A stretch of 64,000 nucleotides of DNA, taken from positions 4,092,001-4,156,000 of the forward strand of contig OZ252252.1 in the NCBI GenBank assembly GCA_965249745.1, in the 5' to 3' direction. Below the pieces are notes generated by a model that saw only the letters and a list, made by a program, of their open reading frames with translations, was not told the origin of the DNA and ran no database searches. The DNA is from JANYHH01 sp965249745. GTDB lineage: Bacteria; Deinococcota; Deinococci; Deinococcales; JAAFIG01. How positions within the stretch are numbered: the stretch's first letter is position 1; every line of letters starts with the position of its first letter. Below are positions 8,600 through 18,251 of the stretch, one piece after another. The translations under genes were made by a program, and so were the position numbers.

Positions 8600-9520
8600 T
8601 CAGACGCGTGCGCCGACCCGTTCATGCGCCCACTCGAGATCTGTTTTCCGGTGCGGGTGATTTTGGGTGTCTAGCAATTCCAGGAGCGCCAAGCCGGTTC
8701 CGCTCAGGCGGTAGTACACGAATCGCCCGCGTCGTTGCGATTCCACCAACCCCGCCAGATGCTCAGACACGCCGTTAGCCACAACTGCCGTGCGATCTCC
8801 CCCTGGACGATGGCGGCTCCAACTCATCAGCACCGCCGCCCGGCCCCGCCCGAGCAGCAACTCGAGCGCGTGACCGACGGGCGGCGGTTCGCTCAGCCAG
8901 AGGTTTCGCCACGCCCCGAGGCGTGTACGCCAGCGTCGGTTGCCAGGGGGCATCCAGAACCGTGTTGAGGCGCGGCCAGACAAACGCCGATGGCAGCAAC
9001 AACAGCCCGCGCCCCCCAAGGTGAAACGTACCGTCCTCGCCGGAACATAGGGATTTGCCCAGACGCAGCACACCCGCCCCGCCCAAGGCCAGGCTGCGCC
9101 CGAACTGAGATGTCATTCTCGAGCATCGCCCGGAACCGTGGCCAGTGCGGCTCAAAGGTAGGCTCCAGAAGCGCTGCACCTCGTCTGGCAGCTCTCCCCA
9201 CTCCTGTGACAGCTTCAACACCTCGAGCCTGATCGTTGGCAGACCCGTCGCCAGAAGGGTGCTGATTTCTAGATTGAACTCCGGCGGTAGCGTGACCGGT
9301 GGAGCGTCAGAAAATCTGAGATGTAGGCGCACGGCTGGATCAAGGCCGCTAGCAGTCCCAGATCGAGGTCTCGAGTCTGTTCACAAGCCTCGCAGATCCA
9401 AGGCAGGTGAATCGCAAAGCGGCTCGGGCCGCGGGTCGCACGGTAGTCTCCCAGAGCGGTGAAAAGGCAAAACTGGTTCGCGTCAAATCCAGCGTGGCCA
9501 GGTGAAGTTGAACCAGCTCG
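8600..9520 (-). pseudogene. shredded DUF5937/ArsR-type transcriptional regulator
   Basis: No single frame spans this region, but pieces of one protein can be read by switching frames. From the 5' side: FSPLWETTVRP near 9450; HLPWICEA and YISDFL near 9320-9420; a strand-rich middle at 8930-9330; LGRGRAAVL near 8830-8850; a recognition-helix-like GEIARQLWLT near 8790; and SEHLAGLVESQRRGRFVYYRLSG with a C-terminal helix at 8600-8770. This is the order expected for DUF5937 followed by a winged HTH. At least four frameshifts are needed and no good start codon remains. It is almost certainly dead. Sequencing error is unlikely to give so many shifts in one gene while the neighbours are intact. Confidence 0.75.
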
Positions 9521-9625
9521 GAACCGTTTTACTTTTAAACCGGCCCTCAGACAAGCGATTCAGTGCGCCCGAATTGATGGTTTTGCGGCTCTCTCATGCC
9601 TAGCCTAGCAAACCAGGAGGTCACC

Positions 9626-9859
9626 ATGACCCGGTTGGAACTGGAAATTCGGATTCAGGAACGTCAGGCGCGATTCCTATTGGAGGCTGAAAACAACCGC
9701 CGATTAAATCTAGCCGCTCAGCCCCAAAGCCTACGAGTGCGACTGGCAGATGCGTTGCAGTCACTGAACCAGCGTTTGAACCCACAACCTACAACGGGGC
9801 ACGCCTCACCAGTACGCCCCATCCCGTGTCAGGAATCCCAGCACAACACTCGAGCCTAA
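9626..9859 (+). CDS. small hypothetical protein, 77 aa
   Basis: ATG at 9626 follows a perfect AGGAGG (9615-9620) by 5 bases, which decides this start over an in-frame GTG upstream. The N-terminal 50 residues are charged and helical (RLELEIRIQERQARFLLEAE), possibly a short coiled coil. The Pro/Gln-rich tail looks disordered. It is not recognised. It lies between the regulator pseudogene and tRNA-Ala. Confidence 0.55.
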   Translation: MTRLELEIRIQERQARFLLEAENNRRLNLAAQPQSLRVRLADALQSLNQRLNPQPTTGHASPVRPIPCQESQHNTRA

Positions 9860-9935
9860 CTTCACAGGCGCTTCGGCTCACAGCTCGCTTGACCCTCTCA
9901 AAGGGCTGTGATAACCTCTGACGCTGCAATCGCGT

Positions 9936-10011
<76 letters not shown>

Positions 10012-10015
10012 GAAT

Positions 10016-10040
10016 CCCTCGTCTCTGACGGGGGCTTTTT
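10016..10040 (+). terminator. terminator after tRNA-Ala
   Basis: CCCTCGTC and GACGGGGG pair around a TCT loop and are followed by CTTTTTC, 4 bases after the tRNA CCA end. Confidence 0.75.
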
Positions 10041-10091
10041 CTTTGCCTCAAGCTACAAAGCTGCGGGTGGTGCAGAAGTTGTGCAGAAGCT

Positions 10092-10740
10092 CTAAGCGGC
10101 GCTCGAGTCATCGGCTTTGGGCTTAGGAGCGTCAACCAGCTTCAGCGGCGGGTCTGGAGCGTACATCTCCGAGATCGGCATAGCGCCCTCTCGGCGCTCG
10201 AGATCGTTGGGACGAACGTAGCGCTTCATTGTAAAGCGCACGTCGGTGTGGCCCATCCGGTCGGCGAGCAGTTTAGGATTCATTTTGCGCCGCGCCGCTT
10301 CGCTGCCCCACGTGCTGCGCGTGTCGTAGAGGCGCACGCGACGAACACCCGCTTTCGCCCTGAGGTCATGCCAGAGCTTGCGGGCAGTCTTATCGGGCAT
10401 TGGCGTGCCGACGCGACTCGGGAATACCAGGTCCGTGTCCGACCAATAATCGCTTTGCCGCGCTCGAAGGTCACAGTCTGACGCACCTGCACAAAAGCGT
10501 TCTCAAAATCTACGTCCTGCCAGCGCAACCCCAGCAGTTCCTCCTTGCGAAGAGCGATTTGCAGTGCGAGCGCCACCTAGCAGTGGAGCGGATGCTCGAG
10601 GTCTTGCCAGCGCAGACCCAGCAACTCGCCGCGCCGCAATCCGGTCACGAGGGCGAGATGGAACAGCGCGTAGGGACGCTCATTCCGAGCCGCCTCGAGG
10701 AAGCGAGTCTGCGGCGAGCGCTTCCGAGTGAGAGATGGTG
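10092..10740 (-). pseudogene. degenerate tyrosine recombinase (integrase) with internal duplication
   Basis: Reading from the 5' side, one frame gives FLEAARNERPYALFHLAL and GLRRGELLGLRWQDLE and then stops. About 40 bases on, a second and diverged copy of the same block appears (ALRKEELLGLRWQDVDF), continuing to VQVRQTVTFERGKAIIG. After a frame change the catalytic end follows: LYDTRSTWGSEAARRK, MGHTDVRFTMKRYVRP and a Pro-rich tail to 10092. The Arg, Arg, His and Tyr boxes are thus all present but split over frames. It is the remains of an element integrated at tRNA-Ala and probably inactive. The repeated block could reflect recombination between two related integrase genes. Confidence 0.8.
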
Positions 10741-10970
10741 TCCAGGTCAAAGAAGTCCTTCTGGCGGGTACTATCTAGACCCAGCCCGCAGGCGGCGGCG
10801 AACTTCTCCGCCAGCAACGTCTCGAGCGGGTAGCCAAGAGTTCGAGAGCTGACTTTGCGGCTTTTACTCGGTAGACGAGCGGTTGCGGCTGATGAGCCAT
10901 CAACAAGTGTTCTCAGCCGAAACGCGCTTATCTCAGACTCAATCTGCCAGACTTTAACAAGCTCTGACAA
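10731..10970 (-). pseudogene. fragment of an AbiEii-like nucleotidyltransferase toxin
   Basis: The stretch YPLETLLAEKFAAAC, LGLDSTRQKDFFDL (about 10730-10841) resembles the conserved core of AbiEii/AbiGii-type nucleotidyltransferase toxins, where a Lys-rich helix and KDFxDL follow the active site. The N-terminal nucleotidyltransferase motif is absent, and the frame runs straight into integrase-like sequence. Only a fragment is left. This suggests the element at tRNA-Ala once carried an abortive-infection or toxin-antitoxin gene. The match is short, so the family call is moderate. Confidence 0.5.
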
Positions 10971-11075
10971 TCAACGGTCTCGAGCCGACCGGGAGAAAAC
11001 GATGAGGACCCGAACGCCGACCATCAGCACCGTTGCGCGGATTGATCGCGCCGATTCACGACAAGGAGAAGACCG

Positions 11076-13322
11076 ATGTTGACGCTGGGTTACCGTCTGC
11101 GGTTGATCTCGAGCCTCGCGGTACTGCTCAGCCTCAGTGCTTGTACAGAGCAGCCCGCTGGGGGAGTCAAAGTATCTGCTGAGAGCACATTTTACGTCGC
11201 TGCGAACGGTGCAGACAGCAACCCCGGCAGCGCCGCTCAGCCGTTTGCGACGATCCAAAAATGCGCCAGCACGGCCAGCAGTGGTCAGGTTTGCGCGGTG
11301 GGAAGCGGCGTGTACCGCGAGACGATCACCCCGAACTCTGGCGTCAAGATCGAAGCCCAAACTGGCGCGAGCGTGACCGTGGACGGCAGTGACCCAGTGA
11401 CCGGTTGGACTCGAGACCCGAGCGGTCTTTACAAGGCGACCGTGAAACTGCCCGTGACCGGCAACAGCGACACAGATTTCTTAGCGAATCAAGTCTTCGT
11501 GGGCGACCAGATGATGCGCGAGGCGAGCTACCCGAATCCCAGCGACGACTTGATGCGCCCCAACTGGGCGACCATGGGCGCAGGCACGACCAAAGACGCG
11601 GTGAACGACCCGAACCTGCCCACCTACGATTTCGTTGGCGCGACGATCCGCATTTACAGCGGCGAGAACGCCTTCACCCAGCAAACCGGCACGATCACGG
11701 TGTCCTCGAGTGGACGCGTGGGCTTCAATGTCTTTTCCATCTGCCCAGTCTTCTGTGCCCTCCCCGGCGGACGCTACTTTCTGGTCGGCGGCAGCGACCT
11801 GCGCCTCGTAGACTCGAGCCGCGAGTGGCTGTATAAAAACGGTGCGTTGTACTTCTTTCCACCGAACGGGACTGACCCGAACACGCTGAGCGTCACCGCC
11901 AAGCGGCGCAATTACGCCTTCGACCTGCGCGGCAAGCAGGGCGTGACGGTCAAAGGTATCAAAATCTTTGCCAGTACGGTCATCACCGACGCGACCTCGA
12001 GCAGTAACGTACTGGACGGTTTGGAAGTGCGGTACAGCTCGCATTACAACACCTTGCCCCGTCCCGCCTCGAGCGACCTGGCTTACGACGAGGGCGAGTT
12101 CAACATCGTCGCCTCGCACGCCTTGGACTCTGGGGTTATCCTGAATGGAACCGGCAATGTCTTGAAGAACAGCACGCTGATCTATAGTGCGGGCAACGGC
12201 GTGCTCCTTCAGGGCAGCGGTAATCGCGTAGAGAACAACCTGATCCACGACGCCGGGTACACCACCAGTTACGCCACGACCGTCAACCTCACCGGCAAGA
12301 ATCAAGTCGTGACCCACAACACGATTTATAATGCCGGGCGCGACGGCATCACCGTGGACTGGCACGTGAGCGGCAAGCGCTTCGCGGACAACGAAATTTC
12401 GTATAACAACATCTTCAACACCAACCTGCTCTCGCCGGACGGCGGTGGCATCTACACCTGCTGCTTCCTGGACGCCAGCGGCTCGAGCATTCATCACAAC
12501 TGGATTCACGATCAGCAGGTGGTAAACAGTTACAACCCGACGCGCTCGATCACGGGTTTGTACATGGACAACCGCTCCGAGAAATTCGACGTGTACCAGA
12601 ACGTCTTCTGGAACAACATCAACAACGGTCTGATCCTGAACGGCAACAACGACACGCCCGGCAACAAGATCAACCAGGGCAGCACCGTCCGCAACAACAC
12701 CTTCCTGAGCGATGCCGACCTCAGCATCAACCTGCGCGACATTGACGAGGCGAACGGCTCGAGGGTCTTCGATAACCTGGTCTCGAGCCGAGTCGGCAAG
12801 ATCAACAGCGCGTTTACCGGCGGCGAGGAGCGCGGCAACGGCGTGAGCGCTGCGGGTGCGACCGAAGGCTACACCGCCAGCGTCGGCTGCAACTTCGCGG
12901 GTTGCGAGAGCGCCAAGCCGCCGCCCACGCCGGGGACACTCCCGTGGGATGCGGTCTACACCCGGCAGGCGGAGCTGTTCGATGCCCAGAGCGGCGTTAG
13001 CCTCAACTCAAACGACATCGGCAGCTTGGACAACGGCGATTGGGTCAACTACTCGAGCCTGGATTTTGGTGCGGGCGTGCGCGAATTCAGGGCGCAGATC
13101 GGTGTGGAAGCGCAGTACGCGGGTCAGGCGCTCGAGTTGCGGCTGGATAGCCCGCAAGGGAAGTTAGTCGGGACGCTAATCGTGGCATCCACGGGCGGAT
13201 TCGAGATTTACACCGCGCAGACGGCCGCCATCAGCGGCGCGAGCGGGGTTCACGACCTCTTCCTCGTGGCTCGAGGGGGAGCGGGCATCGGTAACCTCGA
13301 GTCGTTCCGATTCGTGCGCTGA
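11076..13322 (+). CDS. right-handed beta-helix lipoprotein with C-terminal CBM6-like domain
   Basis: This 748-residue protein starts at the ATG at 11076 behind AAGGAG (11063-11068). A signal peptide ends in a SLSAC lipobox near residue 24. The DUF1565-like opening FYVAANGADSNPGS...PFATIQ leads into a parallel beta-helix with many Asn ladders (NVLDG, NVLKN, NRVENN, NNIFN). Helix-coil repeats such as LIHDAGY and WIHDQQV resemble family 39/right-handed helix glycosidases and polysaccharide lyases. After a PPPTPG linker (about 605) the last 130 residues (YTRQAELFDAQSG, GDWVNYSSLDFG) match a family 6 carbohydrate-binding module. It is likely surface-anchored and polysaccharide-binding or -cleaving. 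Convergent with the other helix proteins downstream. Confidence 0.85.
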   Translation: MLTLGYRLRLISSLAVLLSLSACTEQPAGGVKVSAESTFYVAANGADSNPGSAAQPFATIQKCASTASSGQVCAVGSGVYRETITPNSGVKIEAQTGASVTVDGSDPVTGWTRDPSGLYKATVKLPVTGNSDTDFLANQVFVGDQMMREASYPNPSDDLMRPNWATMGAGTTKDAVNDPNLPTYDFVGATIRIYSGENAFTQQTGTITVSSSGRVGFNVFSICPVFCALPGGRYFLVGGSDLRLVDSSREWLYKNGALYFFPPNGTDPNTLSVTAKRRNYAFDLRGKQGVTVKGIKIFASTVITDATSSSNVLDGLEVRYSSHYNTLPRPASSDLAYDEGEFNIVASHALDSGVILNGTGNVLKNSTLIYSAGNGVLLQGSGNRVENNLIHDAGYTTSYATTVNLTGKNQVVTHNTIYNAGRDGITVDWHVSGKRFADNEISYNNIFNTNLLSPDGGGIYTCCFLDASGSSIHHNWIHDQQVVNSYNPTRSITGLYMDNRSEKFDVYQNVFWNNINNGLILNGNNDTPGNKINQGSTVRNNTFLSDADLSINLRDIDEANGSRVFDNLVSSRVGKINSAFTGGEERGNGVSAAGATEGYTASVGCNFAGCESAKPPPTPGTLPWDAVYTRQAELFDAQSGVSLNSNDIGSLDNGDWVNYSSLDFGAGVREFRAQIGVEAQYAGQALELRLDSPQGKLVGTLIVASTGGFEIYTAQTAAISGASGVHDLFLVARGGAGIGNLESFRFVR

Positions 13323-14022
13323 TAGCAGTATAGACAGCGTTTCCTGAGTTTCTCCGACTCTCCTTGCGGTCAAGTGTCCGCTTCCGCCATGAAGGGCCAG
13401 AGCGCTTTTTGCCTCTGACGAAAGCACCTTTCTTCTGCTCGCATTCCCTTGATGATCTCACTGTGGTTATGGTTCGGCACGCACTCGCGGTACTCTCTGC
13501 TTGACGCCAACACAGTGTTTGGCCGACTACGTACTACGGATTCTCGAATCCTACGGTCAGCGCAATTGGGTTGAGGTGGCGAACTTTCGCGTTTTCCTGG
13601 AGCAAAATTCCAGTCTGATATCAAATCGTTTTTGTTTTAGTCGGTATCATCACACCATGACACGCACCGCCAAACTCGAAACCGGGTTCGTGGACTGGCG
13701 TTATTTTCGTGGTGGCCTCGAGTTGGTGCGCTACCGAATAACCAAATTATGAATTGATATCAAATGGTCTTTCACTTGCACGGTTTCACCGCTTCAGCTC
13801 CAGACTACCTGATGCTTTTCCTCTGCGCTCAAATCCCTCGAGACTGTCACCGACTTGATGCTTCGATTCAACGACCTTCGCGCCCTACTGTAACCGCATC
13901 GCGCCAACGACGCAGCGCCAACACTCGAGCAACGCCGCGAGTTTGAAGAGAAAATCGCATTCGTCGAGCAAGTGAGGACTCGAGCCACCCTAGCTGAGCG
14001 GCTCGAGATTCGTTGGAGTCGC
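13323..14022. other. 700-bp intergenic region without a convincing gene
   Basis: It lies between convergent genes. Short open frames (for example 13659-13752, which would encode 30 residues beginning MTRTAKLETGF) have no convincing ribosome-binding site or family. Two copies of TGATATCAAAT, at 13616-13626 and 13755-13765, each with a palindromic TGATATCA core, bracket that small frame. They could be operators or the edges of a lost insert. Nothing else is supported. Confidence 0.4.
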
Positions 14023-15513
14023 TTACTGAGTTTTGATGCGGATATCCGCGAAATCGGCGATGGTCGGGCCCTCACCGGTCTGAAAGCCAATCGCTCCGAC
14101 GCGGCGTGCGTCCACACCAGGGTCGGTGTAGGTCACGGCCGCGTCGTAGAGCTTCACCCACGCGCCGTTCGCGCGCAATACGGAAAGCGTGATCGTATCA
14201 GCCTGGCTTTTTACTTCCCAGGTCGTCCAGCCGTCCGCCAGTTCCGCCGTGCGCTCACCCGTGGCGGTGGTGTTGACGCTGTACGGGTAGCCGTAAGGCG
14301 AGAACAGGTTGCCGCCGGGAAAGTCCACGATCAGACCCTGGTCGCGCAGGTACAACCCGCTGCCGCCAGAGGTGTTGCGCCAGCGCAACCGTAGCGTGAA
14401 GTCGCCGTATTTGGTGGTGGTGAAGATTTCCGTGCGCGGCGCTGGCGCGCTGTCGTCGGCGTGCATGACGGGTTTGCCGTTGTCTTGGCGAACACTCCAG
14501 TTGTTGCCGATTGCTGCGCCTCCCCTGCCCGACCAGCCAGTGAAGTCGCTGCCATTGAAAAGATTGACGAATCCCGCCTCGGTTGGTGGCGGTGCAGGAG
14601 GTGTAGGTGGGGCTGGTGGTGGAGGCGTGGGTGGCGCGGGTGGAGGGCTGGTCACGGCTTGCGCGTAACACGATTTGGCGACGCCGTAGATTGGATCACC
14701 AAAAACGGCGTTGCTGCACTCCGTGCCGCCGCTGAAAGGACGCGCCGCCGTCCACGTACTGCGAGCGCCGTAGACGACATTGGCGGTTCCAGTAAAGGCG
14801 CAGTGCTGACCCTCGCTCGCGCAGCGGGTGTAGCCCAGCGGCGGCTGATCGCCAGCGGGAGGTGGTGTCGCAGGCGGGGCTGGCGGCGGAGTTGGAGGCG
14901 AACTCGAGGTGGTGCAGGTGACTCGAGGGTTGCCCCAATCGGCGTGATCCCAAGCCGAGCCGTCGCCCGCATCACGCACCTCGAGCCGCAACTCCCGCGT
15001 GCCCGTGACATCCACGACGATCAGCTTGGCGGCATCGGTTGGTCGCAGGACGCCAGAGCTGGCTTTGAGCGTGCCATCGGTGATGACACTAAAAATCACG
15101 CTGCCACCGCCGTTGCGATTGGGGTTCGCGTCAATTTCGTCGTCCATGCCGACCTCGACCGCGAAGCGCGTACATAGTCCACCCAGCGGGTAGCTCAGGC
15201 TGGAGTCGGCGTGAACGCCCAAGCCTTTGGGGTAAACTTGCCCCCCAATCGTGATTGGCTTGCCGTCGCCGGGCTGGTTTTCGCCGTTCGAGCGGTCTTT
15301 CTCAATGGGGCCCCAGCCGCTGCTGGCGCTCGAGTACTCGAGGTCTGACAGCGGGTTATCGCCATTGACGGGCGAGAACGCTAAGGCGGTGGCGCTGGGC
15401 TGGCTCTGCCACGGGTGAGTCACTCCGCCCGCGTAGGGATTGCTGTCTTGTTGGCTGGGGCAGGCAACGAGCGCCAGTACCAGCCAACTCGAGTAGAAAA
15501 GCGGTGTTTTCAT
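14023..15513 (-). CDS. NPCBM and DUF1080 (3-keto-disaccharide hydrolase-like) surface lipoprotein
   Basis: The start is the ATG at 15513 behind GGAGG; an in-frame upstream ATG lacks a binding site. The signal ends in ALVAC (Cys18). Residues about 50-198 match an NPCBM/NEW2 carbohydrate-binding module (GQVYPKGLGVHADSS, ELRLEVRDAG). A Pro-rich linker is followed by a small Cys-containing module (residues 226-285, RCASEGQHCAF, NAVFGDPIYGVAKSCY), then a second linker of PPAPP units. The C-terminal 180 residues are DUF1080-like (FVNLFNGSDFTGW, YGDFTLRLRWR, SGLYLRDQG), a lectin-like fold used on sugars. It is the third gene of a minus-strand set starting at 20180, 44 bases after the G8 gene. Its substrate is unknown. 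Confidence 0.85.
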   Translation of the reverse strand: MKTPLFYSSWLVLALVACPSQQDSNPYAGGVTHPWQSQPSATALAFSPVNGDNPLSDLEYSSASSGWGPIEKDRSNGENQPGDGKPITIGGQVYPKGLGVHADSSLSYPLGGLCTRFAVEVGMDDEIDANPNRNGGGSVIFSVITDGTLKASSGVLRPTDAAKLIVVDVTGTRELRLEVRDAGDGSAWDHADWGNPRVTCTTSSSPPTPPPAPPATPPPAGDQPPLGYTRCASEGQHCAFTGTANVVYGARSTWTAARPFSGGTECSNAVFGDPIYGVAKSCYAQAVTSPPPAPPTPPPPAPPTPPAPPPTEAGFVNLFNGSDFTGWSGRGGAAIGNNWSVRQDNGKPVMHADDSAPAPRTEIFTTTKYGDFTLRLRWRNTSGGSGLYLRDQGLIVDFPGGNLFSPYGYPYSVNTTATGERTAELADGWTTWEVKSQADTITLSVLRANGAWVKLYDAAVTYTDPGVDARRVGAIGFQTGEGPTIADFADIRIKTQ

Positions 15514-15557
15514 GGCAACCTCCGGCAGATTAAGGAGAAACGCTCGAGCGACTGAAA

Positions 15558-18137
15558 CTACTTGCAATCGTTCGTCTGGCAGACCCACATCACCATGCCC
15601 ATCTGCGCGGCCGAGGTCGTGTGCCCGTTGCCCGGATTGACGAAATCCGCTCCGGCTCGAGACCCGTCCATTCTGAGGTACACGAAATTTTTACCAGAAT
15701 CGGTTTTGAAGTAGTACTTCGTGCCAGCCAGATACCCAGCGTCGGTCAGGCTGGGGGCGGCGCTGAGTTTGTTGCTCAGATCGGGCGAGGTGTTGCCGCT
15801 GCCCGGATCGCGTTTGCTACCTACAACCGTCAGGTTGCTGGGGTTAGCGCTGCTGGGAACGGGAATGGCGATGTCAATCCAGTCGGTCGTCTCGGCGAGG
15901 CTGATGTAATAGCGTGATGTTGGCGTGGTCGGCAGGCTGACGGTGTAGAGGTGCTTCGTGGTCACGTGATGTTCCGCCGTACCGTCAGGATCGTCAAAGC
16001 CGTAGACCAACAGGCTCGAGGCTCCGTCGTCGCGGGTGACGGTCGCCATGTTGCGACCGTTCGGGTGGTAATCGAGGCTCAGGTAACCGAGTTGCTGCGT
16101 CGGGCAGCGGGCGATTGGCGGATTACCGTCGGTGGGCGCGGTAATGTTGACGCAAGCGCTGGTGACGTTGATGCCTTTGTTGGAAACCAGTGTGCTGGGC
16201 GTGCCCGATCCCGACAGCGTGCCGTCCATGTCCTGAATAGCGATGCTGCCGTACTTGCCGTAAATCCCCTCGTAGCTTCTGAAGATTGATGGCGAGTTGA
16301 AGTACTTGATGCCCGAGGCGTTGGCGCGTTGGTCGCTGTGCAGATTGAACTCCTGCGTGACCGCCACGTAGCCTCGGTACTGTGGGTCAGCCGGATTGAA
16401 ATTGACGAAGCTGACGTTTTTCAGCGTCGGTGCGCTCGGATTTTGGTTGGAATTGTACGGCGGCATCGGTTGGTAAAAGGCGTGACCAATCCCGACGAAG
16501 TACGGCGCGGAACCGCCCGGCGCGACCCAGCCAATCCCGTTTTGTGTGTGACCGACGATCACACCGTTCTCGAGGTCAACGTTGAACGGCGCGAAACCCA
16601 TGTGGTTATCGGCCACGATGAAATCCTCTAATTTCTGATTGACCTCGAGCCAGACGCCCGCAGCGTTGTTGCGGTACGCGGTGAAGTCGCGCAGGGTTTG
16701 CAGTGTCTTCGGTTGCCAGCCGATGGACAGTAAGCCAAAGCCAGACGCCAGCGGCGGGTAGAACTTTAGCGGTAAGGTCGTCGGGGATTGGCTGTGGGCG
16801 CTGTTGCCCGTAAATTCCCCAATCGGTTGCTGCGAGGCTTTCAGGCTGATGCGGTCGTCGTCGGCTGGGTCAATCCAGAAGCCCGCGCCGTGAACCGCGC
16901 CAGCCGCGACGTTGCCGCGCAGGATGTTGTTCGGGTTGCGAATCCAGAACTGCGCGGCCTTGGCGTACTCCTCAGTGCGAAGGTCGGTCTCGCGGTTCGT
17001 CTGCGAGGCGTCGGTCGGGCGCGACAGGAACGCGATATTGCGCTCTAAGATATTGCCCTTCTCGAAGCCGTTCTCCACGAAAAAGCAGTGCGAGACGTTG
17101 TCGTAGGCGACGTTCTCCTGCACCAGTGCGCCATCGGCTTGATGCACTGCTAGGCAGCGCTGGTAGCTGTGATTGATGCTGTTCTGCTTCGCGTACTGCC
17201 CCGCAACGTTGCCCGCCAAGTGCCAGTGAAACGGGTAGCGCCCCAGCCGCCCCTTTTGCCCCATGCGGTAGAACTCCACGCCCTCAACGTGAGCAACCGA
17301 TCCGACCATCACCATCGTGTGCCCACCGAACTTCATATTCTCTGAGGCGGCATCACCTTGGACCACGATGTTGCGCGTCAGCAAGCCGACCTCGGCGCGC
17401 ATGTCTAAGCTTTTCCCGTCGTAATTTTCGATCACGCCGAGGTGCTTGTACTTCAGCGCGGGCGAAAACGTGATCGTGCGCCCGTCTCGAGCGGTGACGG
17501 TCAGCGGTTCAGCTTCCTCCGGGTCAAACCCGCTCGCCGCGAGCACGATCTTCTCACCCGACCGCCAGTCCACGTCCTCCGCCAGGGTCATCTGGGTTGC
17601 GCCCGGCTCGAGGCTGGCACTGACTCGAGTCCAGACCTTCTGGCGCTGCTCGCCGTGCAACTCCAAACTCCCGCCCATCATTGCGCCCAAAAATTTGCCG
17701 CCCATGCCCATGATGTTTTCGCTAGGCGCGCCGGTCAGCGTGATGGTGGCCTTATTGACGTAGCGCTTGAGTTCGAGACCGACCTGAAAGACGCCCTTTC
17801 CCTCAGCCATGATCCAGTCGGTGGTCAGCTCCAAATCTTTGTCGGCGAAGACGAGTTTCCCCTTGACGGTCAGGTTCTTTACGGTTGCGTTGCTGTCTAG
17901 TGTGACAGTTTTGCCGTCGGGGATGGTAACGCTCGAGGAGGCGTCCGGCAGCTTGCCGCCCCAGGTGGAGGGGTTGCTCCACGCGCCCTCGAGGGCGGTC
18001 ACGGGTGTGCCCGGCGGAGTCGTTACCGGTGGCGGTGTCCCAGCGGGTGGGGGACTGCTCGGATCGGGCTTGGGTTGTTCGGTGCAAGCCCCCAGCACCA
18101 ACGCGAGAGCGGCGATGAAAACGGCGGCTGGTTTCAT
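15558..18137 (-). CDS. G8-domain beta-helix lipoprotein
   Basis: The 859-residue protein has a lipoprotein signal (VLGAC, Cys18), a PPPAGTPPP linker and a G8 domain at about 50-135 (WSNPSTWGG, VTIPDGKTVTL, LTVKGKLVF). The central right-handed beta-helix carries the RYPFHWHLAGN motif and VSHCFFVENGFEKGN, conserved in CEMIP/hyaluronidase-like and polyductin-like proteins. The C-terminal 150 residues form a separate beta domain. Family members bind or degrade glycans, and some act on hyaluronan. The same activity here is inference. It sits 114 bases after the glycosidase-like gene at 18252 and 44 bases before the DUF1080 gene, so co-transcription is likely. Confidence 0.88.
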   Translation of the reverse strand: MKPAAVFIAALALVLGACTEQPKPDPSSPPPAGTPPPVTTPPGTPVTALEGAWSNPSTWGGKLPDASSSVTIPDGKTVTLDSNATVKNLTVKGKLVFADKDLELTTDWIMAEGKGVFQVGLELKRYVNKATITLTGAPSENIMGMGGKFLGAMMGGSLELHGEQRQKVWTRVSASLEPGATQMTLAEDVDWRSGEKIVLAASGFDPEEAEPLTVTARDGRTITFSPALKYKHLGVIENYDGKSLDMRAEVGLLTRNIVVQGDAASENMKFGGHTMVMVGSVAHVEGVEFYRMGQKGRLGRYPFHWHLAGNVAGQYAKQNSINHSYQRCLAVHQADGALVQENVAYDNVSHCFFVENGFEKGNILERNIAFLSRPTDASQTNRETDLRTEEYAKAAQFWIRNPNNILRGNVAAGAVHGAGFWIDPADDDRISLKASQQPIGEFTGNSAHSQSPTTLPLKFYPPLASGFGLLSIGWQPKTLQTLRDFTAYRNNAAGVWLEVNQKLEDFIVADNHMGFAPFNVDLENGVIVGHTQNGIGWVAPGGSAPYFVGIGHAFYQPMPPYNSNQNPSAPTLKNVSFVNFNPADPQYRGYVAVTQEFNLHSDQRANASGIKYFNSPSIFRSYEGIYGKYGSIAIQDMDGTLSGSGTPSTLVSNKGINVTSACVNITAPTDGNPPIARCPTQQLGYLSLDYHPNGRNMATVTRDDGASSLLVYGFDDPDGTAEHHVTTKHLYTVSLPTTPTSRYYISLAETTDWIDIAIPVPSSANPSNLTVVGSKRDPGSGNTSPDLSNKLSAAPSLTDAGYLAGTKYYFKTDSGKNFVYLRMDGSRAGADFVNPGNGHTTSAAQMGMVMWVCQTNDCK

Positions 18138-18251
18138 GATGAACCTCCCGGTGCTGCGGACGATGATGTTCTCTGGTGATGCGTCCGCCTCGAGGCTTGT
18201 CGGTTCCTCGTCGGCTGATTGGCTTCAATCTACGGTCTCGAGTGGTCGGAA

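Noticed and set aside
11481..12509. 342-codon minus-strand frame
   Set aside because: It is antisense to the beta-helix gene, with valine-rich shadow composition and no start signal.
13501..13752. 83-codon frame between convergent genes
   Set aside because: No binding site at its start and no recognisable fold; only the flanking palindromes seem notable.
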